Assembly (NCBI RefSeq): GCF_001423425.1
Contig: NZ_LMNX01000002.1
Location: forward strand, 744,001-808,000
Length of the DNA stretch: 64,000 bases
Direction: 5' to 3'
Origin: Rhizobium sp. Leaf306
GTDB lineage: Bacteria; Pseudomonadota; Alphaproteobacteria; Rhizobiales; Rhizobiaceae
The notes beneath the pieces were generated by a model. The model was not told the DNA's origin. It made no database searches and saw nothing but the letters and a program-made list of their open reading frames with translations. Made by a program: the position numbers and the translations under genes. Below, piece after piece: positions 29,475-36,948 of the stretch. Numbering within the stretch: the first letter of the stretch is position 1; the number at the start of each line of letters is the position of its first letter.

Positions 29475-29804
29475 ATGACCGTCACATCCAGTCTTGATCC
29501 ACTCGTCACCGCCCAGAATTGGGCCGAAAGCGGCCGCGATGTGGCGATCGCAACCGTCGTCGAGACCTGGGGATCTGCACCACGTCCGATCGGAAGCCAT
29601 CTTGCGATCGATGGCGAGGGAAATTTCGTCGGCTCCGTTTCGGGTGGCTGCGTCGAGGGTGCGGTGATTACCGAGGCGATCGAGGTGATTTCGTCAGGCA
29701 CGCCGAAGATGCTGGAATTCGGCGTTGCCGATGAGACGGCGTGGCAGGTCGGGCTTTCCTGCGGCGGCAAGATCCGCGTCTATGTGGAAAGGCTCGGCCG
29801 ATGA
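29475..29804 (+). CDS. XdhC/CoxI family protein, N-terminal domain (short form)
   Basis: A 109-residue stand-alone XdhC_CoxI domain: IATVVETWGSAPRPIGSHLAI followed by GSVSGGCVEGAV and VGLSCGGKI. XdhC-type proteins bind molybdenum cofactor, promote its sulfuration and insert it into xanthine dehydrogenase-class enzymes. The ATG follows GAAAGG. Its TGA overlaps the ATG of the next gene, which supplies the Rossmann domain usually fused in full-length XdhC. The protein is therefore split into two coupled polypeptides, as in the CoxI/CoxF-like arrangement. Confidence 0.88.
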   Translation: MTVTSSLDPLVTAQNWAESGRDVAIATVVETWGSAPRPIGSHLAIDGEGNFVGSVSGGCVEGAVITEAIEVISSGTPKMLEFGVADETAWQVGLSCGGKIRVYVERLGR

Positions 29805-30496
29805 AGTTCGATGATCTGGCTCGTCTCAACGGCGCCCGTCAGGAAAGACGCGCCTCGGCGACAATAACCGACCTTGCGTCGGGCGAAATTTCTCTTGTTT
29901 CCGAGGAAACGGTTCCGGAGGGTCCGCTTGGTGCCGGCATCGCGGACGCGATGCGCAGCGGCAAGGCCACGAGCGTCGAAATCGACAACCGCATTCTGTT
30001 TATCAATGTCTATCTGCCGCCGCCAAGGATCGTTGTGATTGGCGCTGTTCATATCAGCCAGGCGCTCGCCCGTCTGGCGCCGGTGGCGGGCTACGACCTC
30101 ACGATCATCGATCCTCGGACAGCCTTTGCCACCGAAGAACGGTTTGGTGATGTCGATGTCATCGCGGAGTGGCCCGAAGACGTGCTGAGAGAGCGACCGT
30201 TCGATAGCTATACGGCTGTCGCGGCCCTGACGCATGATCCGAAGATCGATGATTTTCCCTTGTCACAGGCGCTGAAGGCGGGCTGTTTTTATGTCGGCGC
30301 GCTCGGTAGCCGCAAGACTCATGCGAAGCGCGCTGATCGACTGAAGGATATGGGACATTCCGAGGCGGAGATTGCCCGGATTTCAGCGCCGATCGGTCTC
30401 GACATCGGTGCTGCGAACCCGGCCGAGATTGCGCTTGCCACACTTGCCGACATCGTCAGGTCGTTGCGCCGGCGCGACCTCCTTACGCAGGGTTAG
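29801..30496 (+). CDS. XdhC family protein, Rossmann domain (second half)
   Basis: A 231-residue protein with a short N-terminal XdhC-related segment and a Rossmann-like domain: RIVVIGAVHISQALARLA near residue 76, then YVGALGSRKTHAKRADRL and the Gly/Ala-rich IGLDIGAANPAEIALATLADI typical of XdhC C-termini. It starts within the stop of the previous gene (ATGA). Together the two should act as the cofactor-maturing chaperone for a molybdenum hydroxylase. No such hydroxylase is encoded in the window, so its client lies elsewhere. Confidence 0.88.
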   Translation: MKFDDLARLNGARQERRASATITDLASGEISLVSEETVPEGPLGAGIADAMRSGKATSVEIDNRILFINVYLPPPRIVVIGAVHISQALARLAPVAGYDLTIIDPRTAFATEERFGDVDVIAEWPEDVLRERPFDSYTAVAALTHDPKIDDFPLSQALKAGCFYVGALGSRKTHAKRADRLKDMGHSEAEIARISAPIGLDIGAANPAEIALATLADIVRSLRRRDLLTQG

Positions 30497-30499
30497 GGG

Positions 30500-32143
30500 A
30501 TGAAATACGCCAGCTTCCCGTTGCGTGAGGCCGAAAACATCGTGCTCGCCCATTCAATCCGGTTTGAAGGTCAGCGCGGACGACTGCACAAGGGTCACCG
30601 GCTAGCGCCTGATGACATCGAGCGTCTTCGCGAAGAGGGTATCGCTTCCGTCATAGGCGTGCGGCTAGATGCGGGAGACGTTCTTGAAGACAATGCGGCG
30701 GGAATGCTGGCTGCGGCAATCGCACCTGATCACCTCACGTTTTCGGAGCCAGCAACGGGACGTGTCAACGTTTATGCGGCAACGGCCGGTCTGTTCGTCG
30801 CCAACACGCACGTCGTCAACGCGCTCAACGGCGTGGACCCGTCGATCACGCTTGCCTGTCTCAAGGATCGCGTATCGGTCAAGGCAGGCGACATGGTCGC
30901 AACGTTCAAGATCATTCCGCTCGCTGTCGATGGCGATTGTCTCGGGAAGGCTGTGGCGCTGCTTGGGGCTTCTACACCGTTTGAGGTCAAACCGTTCGAG
31001 GCTCATGCTGTCACGTTGATTGCAACGGAGCTTCCGACGCTGAAGACGTCGGTGATGGACCGAACGGCGAAGCTCATCGAGCAGCGGCTTGCACTTTCGG
31101 GCAGCACACTGGTGCGCGAAATCCGTATTCCGCATACGCATGACGCCCTGACCGGCGCACTGCAGGCGCTTGATCTCGGGAACTGTCGCGAGCCTTCGCT
31201 GGTGATCGTGTTTGGTGCGTCCGCCGTTGCCGATGAAGAGGACGTCATTCCGGCTGCGATCCGAGCCGGTGGCGGTGAGGTGATCCGCGTCGGCATGCCG
31301 GTCGATCCCGGCAATCTTCTTGTTTACGGCCATATTGGTGGTGTCACGGTACTGGGAGCCCCCGGTTGTGCACGGTCTCCGAAGGAAAACGGTTTTGACT
31401 GGATGCTCCACCGGCTGCTTGCCGGTGAAAGACCGACATCGGACGATATTGCCGCACTGGGTGTGGGAGGACTTTTGATGGAGATCCCGACAAGGCCTGC
31501 GCCGCGGGACCGCAGCGAGAGCAAGGACGATGTCTCGCTTTCGGTTGCGGCTGTCCTGTTGGCCGCCGGTCAGGCCAGGCGCATGGGAGAAAGTGGCCTT
31601 CACAAGCTGCTTGCTGAGTTTGACGGTGTGCCGCTCGTGCGCCGCTCCGCCGAGATGCTGTTGGCCTCGAAGGCCACACCCGTGGTCGTTGTCACCGGTC
31701 ACCGACAGCAGGATATTGCGGCCGAGCTTTCATCGCTCGCGGTCCGTCTCCAAGACAACCCCTCCCATGAAGCGGGGATGGCGAGTTCTCTGATTGCCGG
31801 CTTCACGAGGCCCGATGTCGCGGCAGCAGATGGGGTCCTCGTCATGCTGGCAGATATGCCGGGCGTGACCGTCAGCCATATCGATGCCTTGCTCGGTGCC
31901 TTTGGGGACGCCGGTGGCGAGGCGATCGTGCGCGCAGTCTCCAACGGCAAGCGCGGCAATCCGGTTATTCTGCCGCGCGCCACCTATGATGCTGTACGGA
32001 ACCTGCAGGGCGATGTCGGCGCAAGGGCGATTATCGAAACCTCCGGTCTTCCGGTGATCGATGTCGATATCGGTCCGGCAGCCCATCTTGATGTGGATAC
32101 GCCCGAAGCCGTCATTGCTGCAGGTGGCGTTCTGAGGACGTAA
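30500..32143 (+). CDS. Molybdopterin-binding / MobA-like nucleotidyltransferase fusion protein
   Basis: A 547-residue two-domain protein. Residues 1-330 resemble the MoeA/CinA-type molybdopterin-binding region (LVIVFGASAVADEEDVIPAA and GAPGCARSPKENGFDWMLHR). Residues from about 348 form a MobA/MocA-like NTP transferase with the nucleotide loop VLLAAGQARRMGESGLHKLL and LVMLADMPGV near residue 450. This fusion is expected to bind molybdopterin and transfer a nucleotide (CMP or GMP) to make the dinucleotide cofactor of xanthine-dehydrogenase-type enzymes. It directly follows the split xdhC genes (3-bp gap), so the three form one cofactor-maturation operon. Confidence 0.88.
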   Translation: MKYASFPLREAENIVLAHSIRFEGQRGRLHKGHRLAPDDIERLREEGIASVIGVRLDAGDVLEDNAAGMLAAAIAPDHLTFSEPATGRVNVYAATAGLFVANTHVVNALNGVDPSITLACLKDRVSVKAGDMVATFKIIPLAVDGDCLGKAVALLGASTPFEVKPFEAHAVTLIATELPTLKTSVMDRTAKLIEQRLALSGSTLVREIRIPHTHDALTGALQALDLGNCREPSLVIVFGASAVADEEDVIPAAIRAGGGEVIRVGMPVDPGNLLVYGHIGGVTVLGAPGCARSPKENGFDWMLHRLLAGERPTSDDIAALGVGGLLMEIPTRPAPRDRSESKDDVSLSVAAVLLAAGQARRMGESGLHKLLAEFDGVPLVRRSAEMLLASKATPVVVVTGHRQQDIAAELSSLAVRLQDNPSHEAGMASSLIAGFTRPDVAAADGVLVMLADMPGVTVSHIDALLGAFGDAGGEAIVRAVSNGKRGNPVILPRATYDAVRNLQGDVGARAIIETSGLPVIDVDIGPAAHLDVDTPEAVIAAGGVLRT

Positions 32144-32145
32144 CG

Positions 32146-32472
32146 ATGGATAATATTGCGATCGAAGAGATGTTCGAAGGTCTCGGGCCCGTCAGCATCC
32201 GTCGGATGTTCGGCGGCAAGGGCATCTACCATCAGGGCCTCATCGTCGCGATCGAGCTGCGCGACGAACTGATGCTGAAAGCCGATGCCGTGAGCGCGCC
32301 TGAGTTCGCTTCTGCAGGCGCGAGGCAGTGGAGCTACGAAGGCAAGAAGGGCAAGTCCGTGATGATGCCTTACTGGACGGTACCGGGAGATGCGTTCGAG
32401 GACCCCGACCTCATGTCAAAGTGGACAAGACTGGCCTACGAGGCCGCAATCCGGAGTGAAATCGACAAGTAA
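32146..32472 (+). CDS. TfoX N-terminal domain protein
   Basis: A 108-residue protein made only of the TfoX/Sxy N-terminal domain: RRMFGGKGIYHQGLIVAIEL near residue 20 is the family signature, followed by MLKADAVSAPEF and YWTVPGDAFEDPD. In gamma-proteobacteria full-length Sxy drives competence genes, but single-domain forms such as this are common in rhizobia with unknown role. It starts 3 nt after the molybdopterin fusion gene, with GAGGAC inside that gene as ribosome site, so it is the last member of that operon. Confidence 0.88.
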   Translation: MDNIAIEEMFEGLGPVSIRRMFGGKGIYHQGLIVAIELRDELMLKADAVSAPEFASAGARQWSYEGKKGKSVMMPYWTVPGDAFEDPDLMSKWTRLAYEAAIRSEIDK

Positions 32473-32504
32473 CCTATATTTTTGGCACGGCAAGATTTCG
32501 CGTA

Positions 32505-32534
32505 TTGAATAGGCAATAGGTTTCGCGCTAAAAT
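32505..32534 (+). promoter_or_regulatory. Promoter for a candidate small RNA
   Basis: TTGAAT (32505-32510) and TAAAAT (32529-32534) are 18 bp apart in the spacer after the TfoX-domain gene. The predicted start is near 32541, and no coding sequence with a ribosome site follows. Confidence 0.5.
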
Positions 32535-32540
32535 AGGCAT

Positions 32541-32650
32541 CGTAATGGGAGATGCAGGCTTACCGAGCAGTCGGTGCGTTTCCATCTGACGTAAAATACA
32601 ACGCTGTTTTCATCACGGGCAGCCGTTCCGGGAAACCGGGACGGCTTTTT
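32541..32650 (+). ncRNA. Candidate trans-acting small RNA (about 110 nt)
   Basis: The spacer between two convergent genes carries its own promoter, then a compact fold. AGATG pairs with CATCT and encloses a hairpin ACCGA-GCAG-TCGGT. An unpaired A/U-rich stretch follows (about 32587-32618), and the RNA ends in a strong intrinsic terminator with a GAAA loop and a T5 tail. Promoter, 5' hairpin, A/U-rich single-stranded segment and terminator are the layout of Hfq-dependent sRNAs. No open frame with a ribosome site fits. An alternative is that the terminator simply serves the upstream operon, although it lies 149 nt past the TfoX stop. Confidence 0.5.
32621..32650 (+). terminator. Strong intrinsic terminator with GAAA loop
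   Basis: An 11-bp stem (AGCCGTTCCGG with CCGGGACGGCT, one G-U pair) closes on GAAA and is followed by TTTTT. It ends the candidate sRNA and would also stop read-through from the xdhC operon. Confidence 0.85.
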
Positions 32651-32696
32651 GCGTTGCTGTTTTATCAACGTCCGCCGCGGGCTGGAAGTTGTGTGT

Positions 32697-33116
32697 TCAG
32701 ATTTTGGAAAGATGTTCAAATGCGCGGATCGAGAAGACCGAGAGTGGCATTGGCGGATCGGTAGGGTCAAACCATCCCAGATCCGAAAGCTTGTCCGGTT
32801 CGGTCAAGCGTGGCTCGCCGGAGAAATCGCGTGTGACGTAGATCATGGAGATCCAGTGTTGTGCGTCTTCCGGGAGGATCTGTTCAGTCGTGCAGAGAAA
32901 CTCAACTTTGCCGATCGACAGGCCGGTTTCTTCCTCGGCCTCACGACGTGCCGCATCCGCGGACGGCTCCATCTTATCGACCTTGCCGCCGACGATGTTC
33001 CAGCAACCGGCTTCCGGCGCCTTCAGGCGACGGCAGAGGAGAACCCTCCCATCGTCGCGTAAAATGACCAACCCGGCGCCGACGCCGGGAAAGTCTATGC
33101 CGGGTCTCAAGGACAA
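32697..33116 (-). CDS. NUDIX hydrolase
   Basis: A 139-residue NUDIX protein. The box G-x5-E-x7-REAEEETG is complete (GGKVDKMEPSADAARREAEEE), so metal-dependent hydrolysis of a nucleoside diphosphate derivative is expected; the substrate is not predictable. The start is a TTG three nt after the helicase stop, with AAGG 7 nt upstream lying inside the helicase gene's end, indicating coupled expression. Members of this subgroup often act on oxidised nucleotides or sugar nucleotides. Confidence 0.88.
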   Translation of the reverse strand: MSLRPGIDFPGVGAGLVILRDDGRVLLCRRLKAPEAGCWNIVGGKVDKMEPSADAARREAEEETGLSIGKVEFLCTTEQILPEDAQHWISMIYVTRDFSGEPRLTEPDKLSDLGWFDPTDPPMPLSVFSIRAFEHLSKI

Positions 33117-33118
33117 AT

Positions 33119-34672
33119 TCAGACCTTGGCGTTGGCGACGATCAGCATGAATGCCGGAATGTCGTCGCCGAAACCGACTGGTGTCGGGCCGTCATCGTGG
33201 TCGCGGTAGTGACGGCGACGCTCGCGGTTGTCGTCATTGGCAGGATTCGGAGCAGGGGCCGGGCGAGGAGCGCGTTGTGCGCCATTGTTCTGCGGCTTCC
33301 TGTCGGCGCTACGTTCGCGCTTTACGTCTTCTACCCTGGCTTCAATCATATTTTCCGTCTGGCTCCGATCATCCTGGCTCGTCGGTTCTGCAATCTTGAC
33401 CGGAGCTTCTACGCTCCTGGTCTGCTCGGCGCGCTTGCCGCGACCGCGATCCTTGTCGCGCTCGCCACGCTTGCCGCCACGATCGCGACCCTGGCCGCGT
33501 TCCTGACCCTTGTCGCTGCTTTCCATCGGTGCCGGCAGGGCAGCGATGTCACCGTTCAGCCATTCGATCTTTTGAGTGATCAGCTTTTCGATGGCATCGA
33601 GATACTTAGCATCGGATTTTGTCACAAGCGTGAACGCACGACCGGACCGTCCTGCACGGCCGGTACGGCCGATGCGGTGGACATAGTCTTCCGCATGGAT
33701 TGGAACGTCGAAGTTGAAGACGTGGCTGACGTCGGGAATATCGAGACCGCGCGCTGCGACGTCGGAGGCGACCAGTAGCGTGATCTGGTTGTCCTTGAAG
33801 CCTGCCAGCATGTTGGTACGCGAGCGCTGATCCATGTCGCCATGGAGCGCGCCGACCGAGAAGCCGTGGCGCTCGAGCGAGCGGAACAGGTCGGCGACAT
33901 CCTTCTTGCGGTTGCAGAAGATGATCGCGTTCTTCAGGTCGTCCTGCGCGCGGATCAGGTCGCGAAGGGTTGCCCGCTTCTCGTAATCCTTGTTGTGAGC
34001 GGCGACCAGGCGCTGCGTCACCGTCGTTGCTGTCGAAGAAGGCTTTGCCACCTCGATGCGTTCCGGGTTCTGCAGGAAGCGGTCGGCCAGCTTCTGGATT
34101 TCCGGCGGCATGGTTGCCGAGAAAAACAGCGTCTGACGCGTGAACGGGATCATCTTGGCGATCTTTTCGATATCCGGGATGAAGCCCATGTCCAGCATGC
34201 GGTCGGCTTCGTCGATCACCAGGATCTCTACGCCGGTCATCAGCAACTTGCCGCGCTCGCAATGGTCGAGCAGGCGGCCTGGCGTGCAGATCAGCACATC
34301 GGCGCCGCGCTCAAGCTTGCGATCCTGCTCGTCGAACGACACGCCGCCGATCAGGAGAGCGACGTTCAGCTTGTGATTCTTGCCGTATTTTTCGAAGTTC
34401 TCGGCGACCTGTGCCGCGAGTTCGCGGGTCGGCTCGAGGATCAGCGTCCGCGGCATGCGGGCGCGGGCACGGCCTTTTTCCAGAAGTGTCAGCATCGGCA
34501 GCACGAAGGATGCCGTCTTGCCTGTTCCCGTCTGAGCGATGCCGCAGATATCGCGGCGCTGCAGGGCAAAGGGGATGGCACCAGCCTGGATCGGTGTCGG
34601 GATGGTGTAGCCCGAGTCGGTGACTGCAGAGAGGACTTTCTGGCTCAGGCCAAGATCAGCGAATGTGGTCAA
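33119..34672 (-). CDS. DEAD-box RNA helicase (RhlE-like)
   Basis: A 517-residue ATP-dependent RNA helicase with all core motifs in order: Q-motif IPTPIQ, motif I AQTGTGKT, PTRELA, TPGR, DEAD, SAT, HGDMDQ, ARGLDIPD and HRIGRTGR. After about residue 375 the tail is low-complexity and rich in Arg, Lys, Asp, Gly and Pro, typical of RNA-binding extensions of RhlE-type helicases. The start is placed at a TTG that begins LTTFADLGLSQKVL, where homologues start; an ATG 35 codons upstream remains possible because neither start has a strong ribosome site. It is followed by the NUDIX gene. Confidence 0.92.
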   Translation of the reverse strand: MTTFADLGLSQKVLSAVTDSGYTIPTPIQAGAIPFALQRRDICGIAQTGTGKTASFVLPMLTLLEKGRARARMPRTLILEPTRELAAQVAENFEKYGKNHKLNVALLIGGVSFDEQDRKLERGADVLICTPGRLLDHCERGKLLMTGVEILVIDEADRMLDMGFIPDIEKIAKMIPFTRQTLFFSATMPPEIQKLADRFLQNPERIEVAKPSSTATTVTQRLVAAHNKDYEKRATLRDLIRAQDDLKNAIIFCNRKKDVADLFRSLERHGFSVGALHGDMDQRSRTNMLAGFKDNQITLLVASDVAARGLDIPDVSHVFNFDVPIHAEDYVHRIGRTGRAGRSGRAFTLVTKSDAKYLDAIEKLITQKIEWLNGDIAALPAPMESSDKGQERGQGRDRGGKRGERDKDRGRGKRAEQTRSVEAPVKIAEPTSQDDRSQTENMIEARVEDVKRERSADRKPQNNGAQRAPRPAPAPNPANDDNRERRRHYRDHDDGPTPVGFGDDIPAFMLIVANAKV

Positions 34673-34900
34673 AGGGAAATCTGTTTCCGTTGCAATTCGG
34701 GGAAGTGATCCGGTGCCGACGGTAACTGGCGTACGACAACTGGCCCGCGACATAGGACCAAAATGCCGGAAAGTCAAGAAATCCCGGAATATTGCTGCCG
34801 GATGTGGTGAATAGAGGCGGGAAGGCTTCCAATGTGTTGTCGAACGCGCTCAGTTTCGCAACGCATGACCCATTCCGGACCTCTCGCGCATCTTTGCGGC

Positions 34901-36208
34901 CTAATTGAGATAATTATCGAGCTTCATACCGGCGTTCAGGAAATGCACGGGGTCGACCGGCGAACCGTCGCGTCGCACTTCGTAATGAACATGCGGTCCC
35001 GTGGACCGTCCGGTGGAGCCTGCACGTCCGATCACCTCGCCGGGAGCCACGGTTTCTCCGGCTCTGACAAGGATGCGCGACATGTGGCCATAGCGCGTGG
35101 TTATGCCTTGGCCATGATCGATCTCGACCAGATTGCCATAGCCTGCTGAGGGACCGGCGACAACGACTTTGCCGGCGCCCGTACTTTTCACGTCGTCACC
35201 GGTCTCGGCTTGAAAATCGATGCCTGCATGCAGCGCGAGGCGTCCGACAAACGGGTCCATCCGGTTACCAAACCGGCTGGTGACGGAACGGCCTGGAGCC
35301 GGGTTTCCGAATGGCAGCTCGCGCGCCACGTCGCGGACGCTTTCGAGACGGTTAAGCGCGGAATCGAGATCATCGAGCGATGTGTCGAACGTGTCCGAGA
35401 ACAGCTGAGGCTGGACGTAGGGGCCACCGATACCCGGGTCCGGTTCGGTCGGAGGAGCGGCCGCGACCTGCACGCCCGTACGCCGGAGGATGGACGTGAT
35501 GGCGTCTGCCGTCTGCGATGCGCCAGTGGTGAGATCGGCGATCTTGACGATCTGGCGCTTCTCGATGTCCTTCAAGGACAGAGTCACCTTGGAAAAGATG
35601 CGGTCGGCTCGATCCGCGAGATTTTCGCGAAGCGGGGTGTAGGCCAATGGATTGGCGACGCCGAGATCCGCCGGAGCGGAATGGTTCGACAACAGGCCTT
35701 CGATCGCGTCCAGTCCATGACTGACGGATGTCTGCTTGTCCTTGCCTTCTGCCTGATAGGCTGAAGCTGGTGACGACGAGGTGCCGGCGGACGGGACGAT
35801 GCCCGATTCTTCCGCGCGGTCTAGAAGCGAACCAAGTTTGCCGTGCCGCGAAAAGAGGGCGTTTTGCTGTTCAAGCAGTTTCTCGACCTTTTGCTCCACG
35901 ACCTGCTGATCGAGCAACTGACGGGATGTGATGCGGTCGAGCTGGGCGCGCAGGGCAGAGATCCGGTCTTCGTAATCATGCTGCATGCGCGCCTGGCGCG
36001 CCATCGTTGCGCCGATCAGATCGTCGCGGATCACGAGATAGCTGGTGGCGCCGAGATATCCGATCGCCAACGCGCCGACGACGCAGACGGAGACTGCCGC
36101 CATCCAGGGGCGGATCGTCATGTGGCGGATCTTTTCGCCGCTTGCGAGAATGAGAACGTGCTCGGGAGCACGATTTCCAAAAACGCGGCTTTGAGTTCCG
36201 TTTGCCAC
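34901..36208 (-). CDS. M23 family metallopeptidase (LytM-type, envelope)
   Basis: A 435-residue single-pass membrane protein. A membrane helix lies at residues 36-58, coiled-coil-prone sequence follows at about 75-130, then a low-complexity linker and a C-terminal LytM/M23 domain. The zinc and catalytic residues are intact: HAGIDF near residue 332, GHMS near residue 379 and HVHYEVR near residue 411, so this should be an active peptidoglycan endopeptidase rather than an EnvC-like degenerate activator. The start is GTG with GGAG 6-7 nt upstream. It probably acts in the periplasm on cell-wall crosslinks during growth or division. Confidence 0.93.
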   Translation of the reverse strand: MANGTQSRVFGNRAPEHVLILASGEKIRHMTIRPWMAAVSVCVVGALAIGYLGATSYLVIRDDLIGATMARQARMQHDYEDRISALRAQLDRITSRQLLDQQVVEQKVEKLLEQQNALFSRHGKLGSLLDRAEESGIVPSAGTSSSPASAYQAEGKDKQTSVSHGLDAIEGLLSNHSAPADLGVANPLAYTPLRENLADRADRIFSKVTLSLKDIEKRQIVKIADLTTGASQTADAITSILRRTGVQVAAAPPTEPDPGIGGPYVQPQLFSDTFDTSLDDLDSALNRLESVRDVARELPFGNPAPGRSVTSRFGNRMDPFVGRLALHAGIDFQAETGDDVKSTGAGKVVVAGPSAGYGNLVEIDHGQGITTRYGHMSRILVRAGETVAPGEVIGRAGSTGRSTGPHVHYEVRRDGSPVDPVHFLNAGMKLDNYLN

Positions 36209-36366
36209 CTTCTGCTCCTGAAGATGCGCATGAGACGAGTCGTGCGCGGTGATCCTTCCTCCGCACTAGACCGCTTTATAGTTAACAAACCGTTGTTTTT
36301 CGTGCCGCAGGGCAGGAGGCGTGACACCGCAATTTCGCATCAACATGCGACAGGGAGGTGGCTGTC

Positions 36367-36834
36367 TTACAGGGTCTGTACGGCTTTCAGCACCTCTTCG
36401 GCGTGACCGGCAACCTTTACCTTCGGCCAGACATTTGCGATCCGGCCATGGGCATCGATCAGGAACGTCGTGCGGTCGATTCCCATGTACTTGCGCCCGT
36501 ACATGCTCTTTTCCTTCCAGACGCCGTAGAGATTTGCGACGGCGGTATCCTCGTCCGATCCGAGGATCACTGCGAGCGCATGTTTCTCGACGAACTTGTC
36601 GTGCTTCTTCACCGTGTCCGGGGACACGCCGATGACGGCGGCGCCGGTTTTTTCGAACTCGGGGAGGAGGGCCGTGAACGCCAGCGCTTCGGTGGTGCAG
36701 CCGCTGGTATCGTCCTTTGGATAGAAGTAGAGAACCACCGGCTTGCCGGCGAACGTCTGCAGCGAGACGGTACCACCGCCGTCGCGGGGAATATCGAACT
36801 GTGGGGCGATGTCGCCAATGGCCAATTCAGACAT
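36367..36834 (-). CDS. bcp: Thioredoxin-dependent thiol peroxidase Bcp/PrxQ family
   Basis: A 155-residue peroxiredoxin. The peroxidatic Cys is in YPKDDTSGCTTEALAF near residue 47. In E. coli Bcp a resolving Cys lies five residues later; here that position is Leu, so this protein is of the 1-Cys-like subgroup and must be reduced by an external thiol. It also contains VIGVSPDTVKKHDKF and the C-terminal Trp-Pro-Lys-Val segment usual for the family. ATG 36834 follows AAGGAA. It is divergent from the AsmA-like gene with a 114-bp spacer. Confidence 0.92.
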   Translation of the reverse strand: MSELAIGDIAPQFDIPRDGGGTVSLQTFAGKPVVLYFYPKDDTSGCTTEALAFTALLPEFEKTGAAVIGVSPDTVKKHDKFVEKHALAVILGSDEDTAVANLYGVWKEKSMYGRKYMGIDRTTFLIDAHGRIANVWPKVKVAGHAEEVLKAVQTL

Positions 36835-36948
36835 GAATTTCCTTTCTTTCGCCGGGATCTTGAGCAATTGTCGGCCCATCGGTAGTCTATTGGTGCCCGT
36901 TGCGTCTAGTCAGGCTGCAGCGGGTCTTGAGAAGGTAATGTCAGCCTG

